From NCBI GenBank assembly GCA_934351255.1, contig CAKRJH010000017.1, forward strand, positions 1 through 56,037: 56,037 bases of DNA, in the 5' to 3' direction. The position numbers and the translations under genes were made by a program. This document shows, in pieces, positions 1 to 7,530 of this stretch. The notes beneath the pieces were generated by a model. The model had not been told where the DNA came from, searched no databases, and saw nothing but the letters and a program-made list of their open reading frames with translations. Each line of letters opens with the position of its first letter. Positions within the stretch are counted from its first letter, which is position 1. Source of the stretch: an uncultured Lachnospiraceae bacterium. GTDB lineage: Bacteria; Bacillota; Clostridia; Lachnospirales; Lachnospiraceae.

Positions 1-39
1 AGGTGTTTGTGTCTGCGCTCTTGCGCGTCAACGAGATAT

Positions 40-68
40 ATCTTATCACCCCTGGCCATGTATGTCAA
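40..68 (-). promoter_or_regulatory. Putative sigma-A promoter reading out of the left edge
   Basis: On the minus strand a perfect -35 (TTGACA, 63-68) is followed after 17 bases by TAAGAT (40-45), a 4-of-6 match to the -10 consensus. It points leftwards, so it would drive a gene that starts outside the window. The rest of the first 130 bases holds only T-rich runs and no open frame of note. Confidence 0.5.
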
Positions 69-130
69 CACTTTTTTTGACTTTTTTTTATTTTTTTCGA
101 CACCCCCTGTTTTACAGGCTTTCACGGCCT

Positions 131-172
131 AAAAGTCCCCCTCCTGCCGGGTATCGGCAAAAGGGGGACTTT
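131..172 (-). terminator. Probable terminator of the EAL gene
   Basis: A ten-base stem (AAAGTCCCCC at 132-141 with its complement at 163-172) encloses a second small GCCG/CGGC hairpin. On the minus strand it follows the EAL stop codon by about 75 bases, but the T tract after it is short, so termination may be weak. Confidence 0.5.
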
Positions 173-245
173 CCATTTAGTTTATAGGAATCTGCTCATA
201 AGGTGAAGCAATTCCTGCCGGGGCAAAACGTTAGTTTTACCCTTT

Positions 246-1895
246 TTACTGCACATACTTTTCCACAAAGTCTTCCTCGGATATCGGCTTCTCATAATAG
301 TAGCCCTGCGCCGTGTCACAGCCACAATGACATAAAAACTCTGCCTGTTCCCAGGTCTCCACGCCTTCCGCCACCAGATCCAGTCCGATCTCATTGGTCA
401 TCTCAATGATCTTTTCCACAATCTTCTTTCCACGGACAGATTCCATAAAATTCTGTAAAAAGATCCTGTCGATCTTGATCACATCGAACATGGTGTCTTT
501 CAAAAGATTGAGTGTGGAATACCCTGACCCAAAGTCATCCATCAGAAGGGTATAGCCCAGTTCTTTGAGTTTTTCCACCTCCATGACCTTGCCGTCATTA
601 ATGCTCTCCGTAATCTCTATCTCCAGATATCTGCGTTCCACCTGATACTTGTTGACCAGAGTTTCCAGCACATGGATAAACTCATCATTGTTCAGATGTC
701 GTCTGGAGACATTGACCGATATCGGGATCAGTTCCTTTCCCTGAAGGCTCCAGCCATGCAGCAGTCTGCACACCTCTTCCCACATATAATAGTCCAGTTT
801 GACAATAAAATTGTTGTCCTCAAAGACATGGATAAACTGATCCGGATACATCATACCTCTCTGCGGGTGCTTCCAGCGTACCAGCGCCTCGGCTCCTATG
901 ATCTTATTCGCCGAAATGCTGAATTTGGGCTGAAGGTACAGTTTGAATTCCCGGTTAGCCAGGGCACGCTCCATATTATCTTCCACAAATTTACGCAGAC
1001 TGGCAGTTTCCTCCATGCTCGCGTCATAATACTTCACCTTGTGTACTGCATCCTTCTTATTGGCAAGACGTGCCAAAGCCGCCTGATCTCCGTATTTGCG
1101 AAGATTGTGCACCGGCGTCTCCACCAGGCTGACACCATATACGATCCTGTAATCCATCTTTGGATATGCGGTCAGCCGTTTGTCCAGTTCCCGGATGAAC
1201 AGATCGATATCCTCCCTGGTTCCATACGGCATTAATATCATAAACACATCCGCCGACAGTCTTGCAAACAATTGATACCTGTGGCAAAAACTTTTCAATG
1301 TCTCCAGGAAATAACGGAGAAGTTCATCCCCCATCTCCTCGCCGTGCTGAATATTGATGATCTTGAACCTGGCTATGTCAAACTGCACCAGTGCAAATTT
1401 CCAGTCCGGATGAGACCGTATCAGTTCCAGGGCTCCGTCTGTAAAATATACCGGCTGCGTATCGTCGGTCACGACCTTTGCGATCGACTGGAGATATTTG
1501 TCCTGTTCAGACAAAGCCTGTACCTCCAGAAGTATGCCGGTCATCCCACCATCCTCTGCCATCCGGTAATATGCCACCACTTTATAATAGGAATACTGCT
1601 GCAGGCTGTTGCGCAGTCGAAGTACCACCTCCATATGATGCTTCTGCATCGGTACACTTTCCGGATTTCCGGCCATAGCCCGTGTCAAAATTGTTATAAA
1701 ATTCTCCGCAAGGGTCTTGTCTTGTGGCGATACAATCTGCGAAAGTCCCTGAACCCCATATTGGATAAGAGCCTCTTTCTCCAGTGTATCACAACCGTTT
1801 CCAACAACACACCATGCTTTCTGACGCTCCCACGCCATCCAAAACAAAGCATCATCCTGAAATAATACCTCAAGTAATTCTCCTGTTTGTGACAT
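246..1895 (-). CDS. EAL-domain cyclic di-GMP phosphodiesterase with degenerate GGDEF domain
   Basis: Predicted to hydrolyse cyclic di-GMP to pGpG in the cytoplasm. The protein has about 549 residues: an N-terminal sensor-like region (about 1-150), a GGDEF-fold domain whose signature is degraded to SADVF (about residue 213), and a C-terminal EAL domain. The EAL domain keeps its catalytic set: EALVRW, the NVS motif, the E of EIEITES, DDFGSGYS, the K of VIKIDR and AEGVET. So it should act as a phosphodiesterase, with the GGDEF part at most sensing GTP. No transmembrane segment is evident. The start at 1895 is chosen because AGGAGG lies 7-8 bases upstream; an in-frame ATG 17 codons earlier has no ribosome binding site. 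Transcribed alone. Confidence 0.93.
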   Translation of the reverse strand: MSQTGELLEVLFQDDALFWMAWERQKAWCVVGNGCDTLEKEALIQYGVQGLSQIVSPQDKTLAENFITILTRAMAGNPESVPMQKHHMEVVLRLRNSLQQYSYYKVVAYYRMAEDGGMTGILLEVQALSEQDKYLQSIAKVVTDDTQPVYFTDGALELIRSHPDWKFALVQFDIARFKIINIQHGEEMGDELLRYFLETLKSFCHRYQLFARLSADVFMILMPYGTREDIDLFIRELDKRLTAYPKMDYRIVYGVSLVETPVHNLRKYGDQAALARLANKKDAVHKVKYYDASMEETASLRKFVEDNMERALANREFKLYLQPKFSISANKIIGAEALVRWKHPQRGMMYPDQFIHVFEDNNFIVKLDYYMWEEVCRLLHGWSLQGKELIPISVNVSRRHLNNDEFIHVLETLVNKYQVERRYLEIEITESINDGKVMEVEKLKELGYTLLMDDFGSGYSTLNLLKDTMFDVIKIDRIFLQNFMESVRGKKIVEKIIEMTNEIGLDLVAEGVETWEQAEFLCHCGCDTAQGYYYEKPISEEDFVEKYVQ

Positions 1896-2078
1896 CCAGA
1901 CACCTCCTCTCCACGACAATTTTTTTAGATGATTCCGTGAATACAATCTCCGGCATCTTCCAATCCCGAGCAGATATATGTTTTGTTTTATTATAACACA
2001 TTTCCTATTTCATGACTACAATTCCATGCACGGATTTCCTCCGGTTGCATATAAATATTACAGAATTGTTACGATTAT

Positions 2079-2106
2079 TTGACAAAAATTAATTTTGTGT
2101 TATAAT
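2079..2106 (+). promoter_or_regulatory. Consensus sigma-A promoter of the glucosaminidase gene
   Basis: TTGACA at 2079-2084 and TATAAT at 2101-2106, both perfect, are separated by 16 bases. Transcription would begin near 2113, giving a leader of roughly 60 bases before the ATG at 2176. Confidence 0.85.
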
Positions 2107-2175
2107 GTGTTATCGAAACATAAAATTTTATATATCGAATGCGACAGGGATTCGCATTCCAGGAGGTTCATTTTT

Positions 2176-2778
2176 ATGAAGAAACTACTTGCAATGGCAG
2201 CCGTCCTTTTTATGAGCTGTTTATTCGCAGCCAACGCAAATGCAGCTTCTCTCACAAAAGATCAATCACGTCGTGCCGACAAAATCACCAGATACTGTAC
2301 CGATAATTATAATAAATACGGAGTACTTCCCAGCGTATGTCTGGGGCAGGCTATCGCAGAAAGCTCTCTTGGTGAGCATTGTTCCCGGTTTAACTACTGG
2401 GGGATCAATTGCTGCCGAACCAGCTATTCCAGCCTGCAAAGCGGAACGATCGCTTATCTGAAAGTGATCAACAATGGATATTACAAAAAAGCACCCTTTG
2501 AGAAAAGTTACAGCAAGCAGATCCGTTACATCGCATTCGGCGGTTACTGCAGCAATCCGGGCAATTACGCCGCAACCGTTACGAGCATTATCAAAAGGTA
2601 CGGACTGACCCGATACGACAAGCAGATGAGAAAAACACTCAGACATCGGGAAAACCTGAAGAAAAAAGCCAAAGAGAACGCAAAACAGAAAGCGAAAGAA
2701 AAGGCAAACAAAGAAAACGATCAGGATCAGAATGATACACCTGATACTACTGCTTCCACGATTCAGGAAGCTGCCTAA
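2176..2778 (+). CDS. Secreted glucosaminidase-domain protein
   Basis: A 200-residue exported protein. Residues 1-23 form a signal peptide (MKK, hydrophobic core, then a cleavage site near ANANA). Residues about 30-155 match the mannosyl-glycoprotein endo-beta-N-acetylglucosaminidase (glucosaminidase/FlgJ-type) fold: QAIAESSLGE holds the expected catalytic Glu, followed by NYWGINC and a Tyr-rich second half ending YAATVTSIIKRYGL. Such enzymes cut the glycan strand of peptidoglycan. Cysteines in the domain may form disulphides. The C-terminal 45 residues are a Lys/Glu/Asn-rich, probably helical or disordered tail that could bind wall polymers; this is inference. The start has AGGAGG 9-10 bases upstream; the longer frame from 2095 begins inside the promoter. 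Confidence 0.88.
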   Translation: MKKLLAMAAVLFMSCLFAANANAASLTKDQSRRADKITRYCTDNYNKYGVLPSVCLGQAIAESSLGEHCSRFNYWGINCCRTSYSSLQSGTIAYLKVINNGYYKKAPFEKSYSKQIRYIAFGGYCSNPGNYAATVTSIIKRYGLTRYDKQMRKTLRHRENLKKKAKENAKQKAKEKANKENDQDQNDTPDTTASTIQEAA

Positions 2779-2793
2779 TTGTTTGCAGCAAAC

Positions 2794-2844
2794 AAAGCCT
2801 CCACAGAACAGCAGTTCTATCCGCCGTATCTGTGGAGGCTTTTT
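2794..2844. terminator. Bidirectional terminator between convergent genes
   Basis: AAGCCTCCACAGA (2795-2807) pairs with its complement at 2829-2841 and is followed by a short T run on the plus strand. It sits between the stop codons of the glucosaminidase gene and the aminotransferase gene and can serve both. Confidence 0.8.
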
Positions 2845-2867
2845 GAAATGAAAGGAATATACGATCC

Positions 2868-4208
2868 TTAAATCATTTTGTCGACGTCGTCCAGCACCTC
2901 ATCCAGAATCGCCATCGCATCGCGCAGCTCCTGTTCCGTAATGATCAGTGGAGGGGCAATGATGATAATATTCTCATGGGAGTAGGTAGAAAATCCTTTT
3001 TTCTTCAGGGATCCAATGATTCCCCCCATCACATTGTCCGGATCACAGTTATATTCTACCAGCGGCTCCTTTGTGCCCTTATCCTTTACCAGTTCTACCG
3101 CTGAGAACAGTCCTTTATATCTCACATCTCCGACACATGGATGCTTCTCCTTCATCTCCTCCAGGATTTCTCCGAGGATCTTACCCATAGCACGGGAATT
3201 TTCCACCAGTTTTTCTTCCTTGTAGACATCCAGGGTGGCTACACCTGCCGCACAGGAAAGCGGATGTCCGGAATAGGTCAGACCGCATAACAGCTTGTGA
3301 TCGTCGAAATAATCCGCAATCTTTTTGTCTACGATCACGCCACCGAGCGGTGCATATCCGCAGGTCACACCCTTGGCAAAGCTGACCAGATCCGGCTTGA
3401 CATCCCAATTTTCAAAGGCAAAATATTCTCCGGTTCTGCCCCAGCCCATCATAACCTCATCACAGATCATCATGATGCCAAATTCATCACAGATGTCACG
3501 GATTCCCTGCAGGTATCCATCCGGCGGGATGATACATCCATTGGAACCGGTGATGGTCTCACACTCGATTGCTGCCACCGTCTCAGGATTCTCATAAATG
3601 ATCTGCTCTCTGAGTTTTGCCAGATAGTATTTGGTGGCTGCCGCCTCGCTCTCAAACTCGATCGGCTCACGATAAATGTATGGATCAAAGAACTTGATAT
3701 AACCGGACACGCCATTGGTCTCACAGTTAAATCTTCGTGGCTCACCGGTCAGATTGCCGGCTCCCATGGTAGATCCATGATAGGAACGATATCTGCTGAA
3801 CACCTTGTTTCTGCCAGTATACAGACGTGCGATCTTCAATGCATTCTCATTGGCATCGGCACCGCCCAGTGTAAAGAATATCTTGCTGAAATTGTCCGGA
3901 ACCAGCTCCAGGATCTTACGTGCCAGCTCAGATTTCACATCCACGGCATAGCCGGGCCCGATAAACGGCAGTTTATGAGCCTGCTCTGCGATCGCATCTG
4001 CCACTTTCTGATTCCCGTACCCAATGTTTAAGTTGACAAGCTGCGAACTCATGTCGTAATATTTGTTGCCATCGGCATCATAAAAATAAATGCCCTCTGC
4101 CTTGGTGACAACCATCGGATCCAGAGTTCCCTGAACACTCCAGGAATGTAATACGTGTGCCTTGTCCAATGCCTTGATCTCTTCTTTGCTCATCTCTCTC
4201 ATAGTCAT
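2868..4208 (-). CDS. Class III aminotransferase, taurine transaminase-like
   Basis: A PLP-dependent fold-type I aminotransferase of about 446 residues, close to family length. Visible landmarks are the N-terminal VLHSWSVQG segment, GGADANENALK, RSYHGST, the cofactor Asp in ICDEVMMGWGRTG and the Schiff-base Lys in SFAKGVTCGYAPLGG. The VLHSWSVQ start and the SSQLVNLNIGYG segment recall taurine:2-oxoglutarate aminotransferases, which make sulfoacetaldehyde; substrate specificity is inferred and a beta-alanine or diamine role cannot be excluded. The gene follows the alcohol dehydrogenase gene by only 6 bases, so the two are one operon and the aldehyde product may be the reductase's substrate. The ribosome binding site GGAGG is only 2 bases from the ATG at 4208 but 8 bases from an in-frame ATG at 4202, which may be the real start. 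Confidence 0.85.
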   Translation of the reverse strand: MTMREMSKEEIKALDKAHVLHSWSVQGTLDPMVVTKAEGIYFYDADGNKYYDMSSQLVNLNIGYGNQKVADAIAEQAHKLPFIGPGYAVDVKSELARKILELVPDNFSKIFFTLGGADANENALKIARLYTGRNKVFSRYRSYHGSTMGAGNLTGEPRRFNCETNGVSGYIKFFDPYIYREPIEFESEAAATKYYLAKLREQIIYENPETVAAIECETITGSNGCIIPPDGYLQGIRDICDEFGIMMICDEVMMGWGRTGEYFAFENWDVKPDLVSFAKGVTCGYAPLGGVIVDKKIADYFDDHKLLCGLTYSGHPLSCAAGVATLDVYKEEKLVENSRAMGKILGEILEEMKEKHPCVGDVRYKGLFSAVELVKDKGTKEPLVEYNCDPDNVMGGIIGSLKKKGFSTYSHENIIIIAPPLIITEQELRDAMAILDEVLDDVDKMI

Positions 4209-4214
4209 ATCCTC

Positions 4215-5375
4215 CTATCTTCTGTCAATACATTCTTTATACAGTTCCACAACATCCTCTTTGGTAATCTCGCGGATGGTATTCTGAGGGCTGCCACTGG
4301 CCATGGCATCCTCTGCCATCTTGTCGATCACTCCACGAAATGCCTGTGGATCAATACCGTATCCCTGCAGCGTCGGAATATCCAGTTTCTGTGTCAATGC
4401 AATCACAGCTTCCAGAAATTTTTCGGCTGCCAGCCGGTCCTGATCCTCTGCCCCGGCTACACCGACCGCTCTTCCAAGATCGGCAAATCTCGGATATGCT
4501 CCCGGCAACGCAAATTTCAGACACACCGGGATCAGCATGGCATTGGAAATACCATGTGCCACATGGAACAATGCGCCAATTGGACGGCTCATTCCGTGAA
4601 TCAGGGTTACCGATGCATTGTTAAAGGCAATGCCTGCTTCCAGGGAAGCAACCGACATCTGCATCCTTGCCTCCGTATCCTTCCCGTTCTCATAGGCTCT
4701 CGGCAAATATTTGAAAATCCTGCGCACCGCCGACACGGCAAAAGTATCCGTCATCGTGTGCGCCTTGCGCGATGTATATGCCTCCACGCAATGACACAGA
4801 GCATCCAGCCCGGTTGCCGCCGTCAATTTCGGCGGTGCTGTCATCGTAAACTGCGGATCGATCACCGCCTGATCCGGCATCAGAACTCTGCCCTTGAGAA
4901 GCATCTTAATGTCCTTGCGCGTGTCCGTGATGATCGTCACCTCCGTGGCCTCCGAACCGGTACCAGCCGTCGTCGGGATCGCCACCATCCTGGGCATCGT
5001 GACATTGATCGTCTTTCCCATGTAATCTGCAATATCACCGCCATGTTCCACAAGGGAACCGATTGCTTTCATCGAATCGATCGGACTTCCACCACCCAGC
5101 GCGATCAGAAAATCACATTGTTCTTTCTGATACAGCGCCAATCCTTCCTGAATCATCTGATCCGTTGGCTCCCCGGGTATCCTGTCAAACACCGCGTATC
5201 CGATGTTTTGTCCGTCAAGAACAGCTTCCAGTTTTGCGCAGTTGCCAAGTTCCACCATGACACGTCCGGTCACGATCAACGCCTTGCTGCCAAACTGTTT
5301 CCAGGTGGGCGCTGCCATCTCAAGCGCGCCCTCACCGGTCAGGATCTGTCCCGGCACAATAAATTCTCTTGCCAT
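4215..5375 (-). CDS. Iron-containing alcohol dehydrogenase, possible sulfoacetaldehyde reductase
   Basis: A 386-residue group III (iron-activated) alcohol dehydrogenase. The NAD(P)-binding region shows GGGSPIDSMKA, and the metal-binding region shows the expected Asp and His residues: ATGLDALCHCVEAY, NASVTLIHGMSRPIGALFHVAHG. It reduces an aldehyde to an alcohol or the reverse. As first gene of a two-gene operon with the class III aminotransferase, it is a candidate for reducing the aldehyde made by transamination; in known taurine-using anaerobes an enzyme of this family (SarD) converts sulfoacetaldehyde to isethionate. That assignment is by context and family resemblance only; 4-hydroxybutyrate or lactaldehyde type substrates remain possible. 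The DegV terminator lies 30 bases upstream, so the operon has its own promoter, which I could not identify with confidence. Confidence 0.88.
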   Translation of the reverse strand: MAREFIVPGQILTGEGALEMAAPTWKQFGSKALIVTGRVMVELGNCAKLEAVLDGQNIGYAVFDRIPGEPTDQMIQEGLALYQKEQCDFLIALGGGSPIDSMKAIGSLVEHGGDIADYMGKTINVTMPRMVAIPTTAGTGSEATEVTIITDTRKDIKMLLKGRVLMPDQAVIDPQFTMTAPPKLTAATGLDALCHCVEAYTSRKAHTMTDTFAVSAVRRIFKYLPRAYENGKDTEARMQMSVASLEAGIAFNNASVTLIHGMSRPIGALFHVAHGISNAMLIPVCLKFALPGAYPRFADLGRAVGVAGAEDQDRLAAEKFLEAVIALTQKLDIPTLQGYGIDPQAFRGVIDKMAEDAMASGSPQNTIREITKEDVVELYKECIDRR

Positions 5376-5404
5376 GTCCGTATCATTCCTTTCTTTATAA
5401 AAGT

Positions 5405-5446
5405 AAAAAAGCGGCCGAAGGTCTTCGTACCGCCTTTGGTCGCTTT
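5405..5446 (-). terminator. Terminator downstream of the DegV gene
   Basis: On the minus strand AAAGCG-ACC-AAAGG pairs, with two A-C mismatches, with CCTT-CGG-CCGCTTT and runs into TTTTTTA. It separates the DegV gene from the dehydrogenase-aminotransferase operon. Confidence 0.75.
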
Positions 5447-5542
5447 CTTTGATGTAATTATCGTAGCATACCCCGCTTCATTACGCCATGTACACCGAGG
5501 TTAATCTTTTCCGGATCATTTTGTGCACCGTGGACAAACGTC

Positions 5543-6448
5543 TTACAAATAACACTCATATTTCTTAATGAGACCCACACCCAGAGAATATGGTCCGGTG
5601 TGAACACAGGTCGTCGCTCCGATCTGGATCAGAGGAAGATCACCGGCATCTCCGCCAAGTTCTGTCACCAGCTTCTCCACTTCTTTCTGATAATCCAGTG
5701 CCTCCTGAATATCATAACCAAACCCTGCCATAAACCGATAATCTTTCGGATCATCTCCCGTCTCCTGAAAATACTTCTTCAGAAGATCAAAGGTTTGAAG
5801 AATGGAACGCTTACGGCTTCTCACCACACCGGCAGAATCAATATTTCCGTCTTTCATGACAATCAGCGGCTTAATATTGAGCAGTCCGCCTGCAATGCCA
5901 GCCAGCTTGCCAATACGTCCGCCATGCTGCAGATAATCCAGATTTCCTACTGTAAAGAAGATACGCTCTGTAGATGAAATACCACCACGAAGCACCTTCG
6001 TCGTCTGTTCCAGCGTGTATCCCGCCTGCTGCATGCGGGCTGCCTCCAAGACAAACAGTCCCTCGGTCACGGTATTCCCCAACGAATCAATGACTTCAAT
6101 CTGTGCCTCCGGATATTCGTCCAGCACAATCTGACGGGCATTTGCCGCAGAATTGTAAGAGCCGCTGAATGCTGCAGAAATCGTACAGCAAAGCACCGCC
6201 CTTCCCATCTTCACGTATTTCCTGAACATGTCCACATAATCCTGAACCGACGGAAGGGAAGATGTCAGATAATTCTTCGGAGCATCCACCATACGCTGAT
6301 ATACCTCGCGCACGCCGATATCCTCAATCTCTTTATAATAGGTTTCCTGATCAAATGAAATATAAAATGGTACTACATCTATCTGATACTGTTTTCTCAT
6401 CTCCATGCTCAAATCACATGCACTGTCACAAATAATCTGATATTCCAT
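5543..6448 (-). CDS. DegV family fatty-acid-binding protein
   Basis: A 301-residue DegV protein. Members bind a fatty acid between two domains and, as FakB, present it to the kinase FakA for phosphorylation, feeding exogenous fatty acids into phospholipid synthesis. Landmarks are ICDSACDLS at the N-terminus, the TSLPSVQDY loop, the CCTISAAFSGSYNSA segment that contacts the ligand carboxylate, the LDYLQHGGRIGK motif and the C-terminal HTGPYSLGVG. No fakA is nearby. I place the start at the ATG at 6448, where the family's first strand begins; the frame is open 13 codons further but has no ribosome binding site there. The site before 6448 (AAAGGA, 12 bases away) is mediocre. A consensus promoter lies upstream. 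Confidence 0.9.
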   Translation of the reverse strand: MEYQIICDSACDLSMEMRKQYQIDVVPFYISFDQETYYKEIEDIGVREVYQRMVDAPKNYLTSSLPSVQDYVDMFRKYVKMGRAVLCCTISAAFSGSYNSAANARQIVLDEYPEAQIEVIDSLGNTVTEGLFVLEAARMQQAGYTLEQTTKVLRGGISSTERIFFTVGNLDYLQHGGRIGKLAGIAGGLLNIKPLIVMKDGNIDSAGVVRSRKRSILQTFDLLKKYFQETGDDPKDYRFMAGFGYDIQEALDYQKEVEKLVTELGGDAGDLPLIQIGATTCVHTGPYSLGVGLIKKYECYL

Positions 6449-6514
6449 ACTGAATCGCTTTCCTTTCTCATCCCGAAATTTTTGCAAACCATCTCACGTA
6501 GTTTTCATTACTAG

Positions 6515-6542
6515 ATTATACCATATTGGAAACCTCTGTCAA
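6515..6542 (-). promoter_or_regulatory. Consensus sigma-A promoter of the DegV gene
   Basis: On the minus strand TTGACA (6537-6542) and TATAAT (6515-6520) are both perfect with a 16-base spacer. The transcript start would be about 60 bases before the ATG at 6448. Confidence 0.85.
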
Positions 6543-6696
6543 TCCTTTTTCTATAAAAAAACCAAACAATCGACAAACACGGTTCGACATACCATATTGT
6601 CCGCGGTTTACCCCAGCATTTTGTTCATCTTATCATTATGTTGCGGCAGCCTGTTTACTCCACAGAGACGAGATGTGCTCTGCAAATCAACATAAC
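6543..6696. other. Intergenic stretch without recognised content
   Basis: Between the DegV promoter and the pflA terminator there is no open frame with a ribosome binding site. The only structure noticed is a weak CAGAG/CTCTG hairpin near 6663-6682. Confidence 0.5.
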
Positions 6697-6730
6697 AAAA
6701 AAAGAAACGCGAATTGATCGCGTTTCTTTT
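6697..6730 (-). terminator. Terminator of the pflB-pflA operon
   Basis: AAAGAAACGCGA (6701-6712) and its perfect complement (6718-6729) flank a 5-base loop. On the minus strand the stem is followed by a run of seven T residues, about 35 bases after the pflA stop codon. Confidence 0.88.
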
Positions 6731-6763
6731 GATTGAGCTCTGTGTCATGATCAGCGAGATACA

Positions 6764-7507
6764 CTAATCCCTTGGCACAGCACCCAGGATACGTTCTGCG
6801 TTTTTGATACGTTCCTGTGTCGGTGGATCAATACCCTCTAAAGGATATTCTATACCCAGTTCCTTCCATTTATACTCCCCTAAGGTGTGATATGGAAGTA
6901 CCTCGACACGTTCTACCTTCAATGTCTTGATGAAATCTGCCAGTCTCTGCAGATACTCATCTTTATCACTTCGAAATGGAACCAGGACATGACGGATCCA
7001 CATAGTAACCCCCATGTCTGACATCTCCCGCGCCATCTGGAGAATATTGTCCAGAGGCTGACCGGTATAGATCTTGTGCTGTTCCGGATCAATATGCTTG
7101 ATATCCAGCATAACAAGATCGGTCACTTTCATCAGTTCCACCCACTTTGAATGAAACGGTTCTTCTGTTGTAAATGGATTCCCGCTGGTATCCAAACACG
7201 TATTAATGCCCATCTCTTTTGCCTTGGTAAAGAGCTCCAGGATGAAATCAATCTGCAGTAACGGCTCACCCCCACTTACAGTAATACCGCCCTTATTTCT
7301 CCAATAAGAGCGGTATCTAATAGCTTTCTGTAGTAGTTCTGATGCCGTATACTTGTCTCCCTTGGTACCATCCCAGGTGTCCGGATTGTGACAGAACTGA
7401 CAGCGCATCTTGCAGCCGCTTAAGAATATCACGTACCGGATTCCGGGACCGTCCGCGGAGCCGAAGGTTTCCAAAGAATGGACATATCCAATCTTTTCGT
7501 CCGACAT
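6764..7507 (-). CDS. pflA: Pyruvate formate-lyase activating enzyme (radical SAM)
   Basis: A 247-residue radical S-adenosylmethionine enzyme that abstracts hydrogen from the glycyl residue of pyruvate formate-lyase and so switches it on under anaerobic conditions. The [4Fe-4S]-binding CxxxCxxC motif is at Cys32, Cys36 and Cys39 (SGCKMRCQFCHNP); GGITVSGGEPLLQ follows as the SAM-binding GGE motif. The length is typical of PflA and there is no extra ferredoxin insert, as expected for the canonical pyruvate formate-lyase activase. It starts 23 bases after pflB with GGAG 7 bases from the ATG, so the two genes are co-transcribed and share the terminator at 6697-6730. Confidence 0.96.
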   Translation of the reverse strand: MSDEKIGYVHSLETFGSADGPGIRYVIFLSGCKMRCQFCHNPDTWDGTKGDKYTASELLQKAIRYRSYWRNKGGITVSGGEPLLQIDFILELFTKAKEMGINTCLDTSGNPFTTEEPFHSKWVELMKVTDLVMLDIKHIDPEQHKIYTGQPLDNILQMAREMSDMGVTMWIRHVLVPFRSDKDEYLQRLADFIKTLKVERVEVLPYHTLGEYKWKELGIEYPLEGIDPPTQERIKNAERILGAVPRD

Positions 7508-7530
7508 ATATTAACTCCTATACTGTTTGA

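Noticed and set aside
246..1895. Dual diguanylate cyclase/phosphodiesterase activity of the EAL protein
   Set aside because: The GGDEF signature is SADVF, which cannot support cyclase activity.
4155..5504. Long plus-strand open frame of 449 codons
   Set aside because: It lies antisense to the dehydrogenase gene, has no ribosome binding site and its translation is rich in His, Arg and Cys as expected for a shadow frame.
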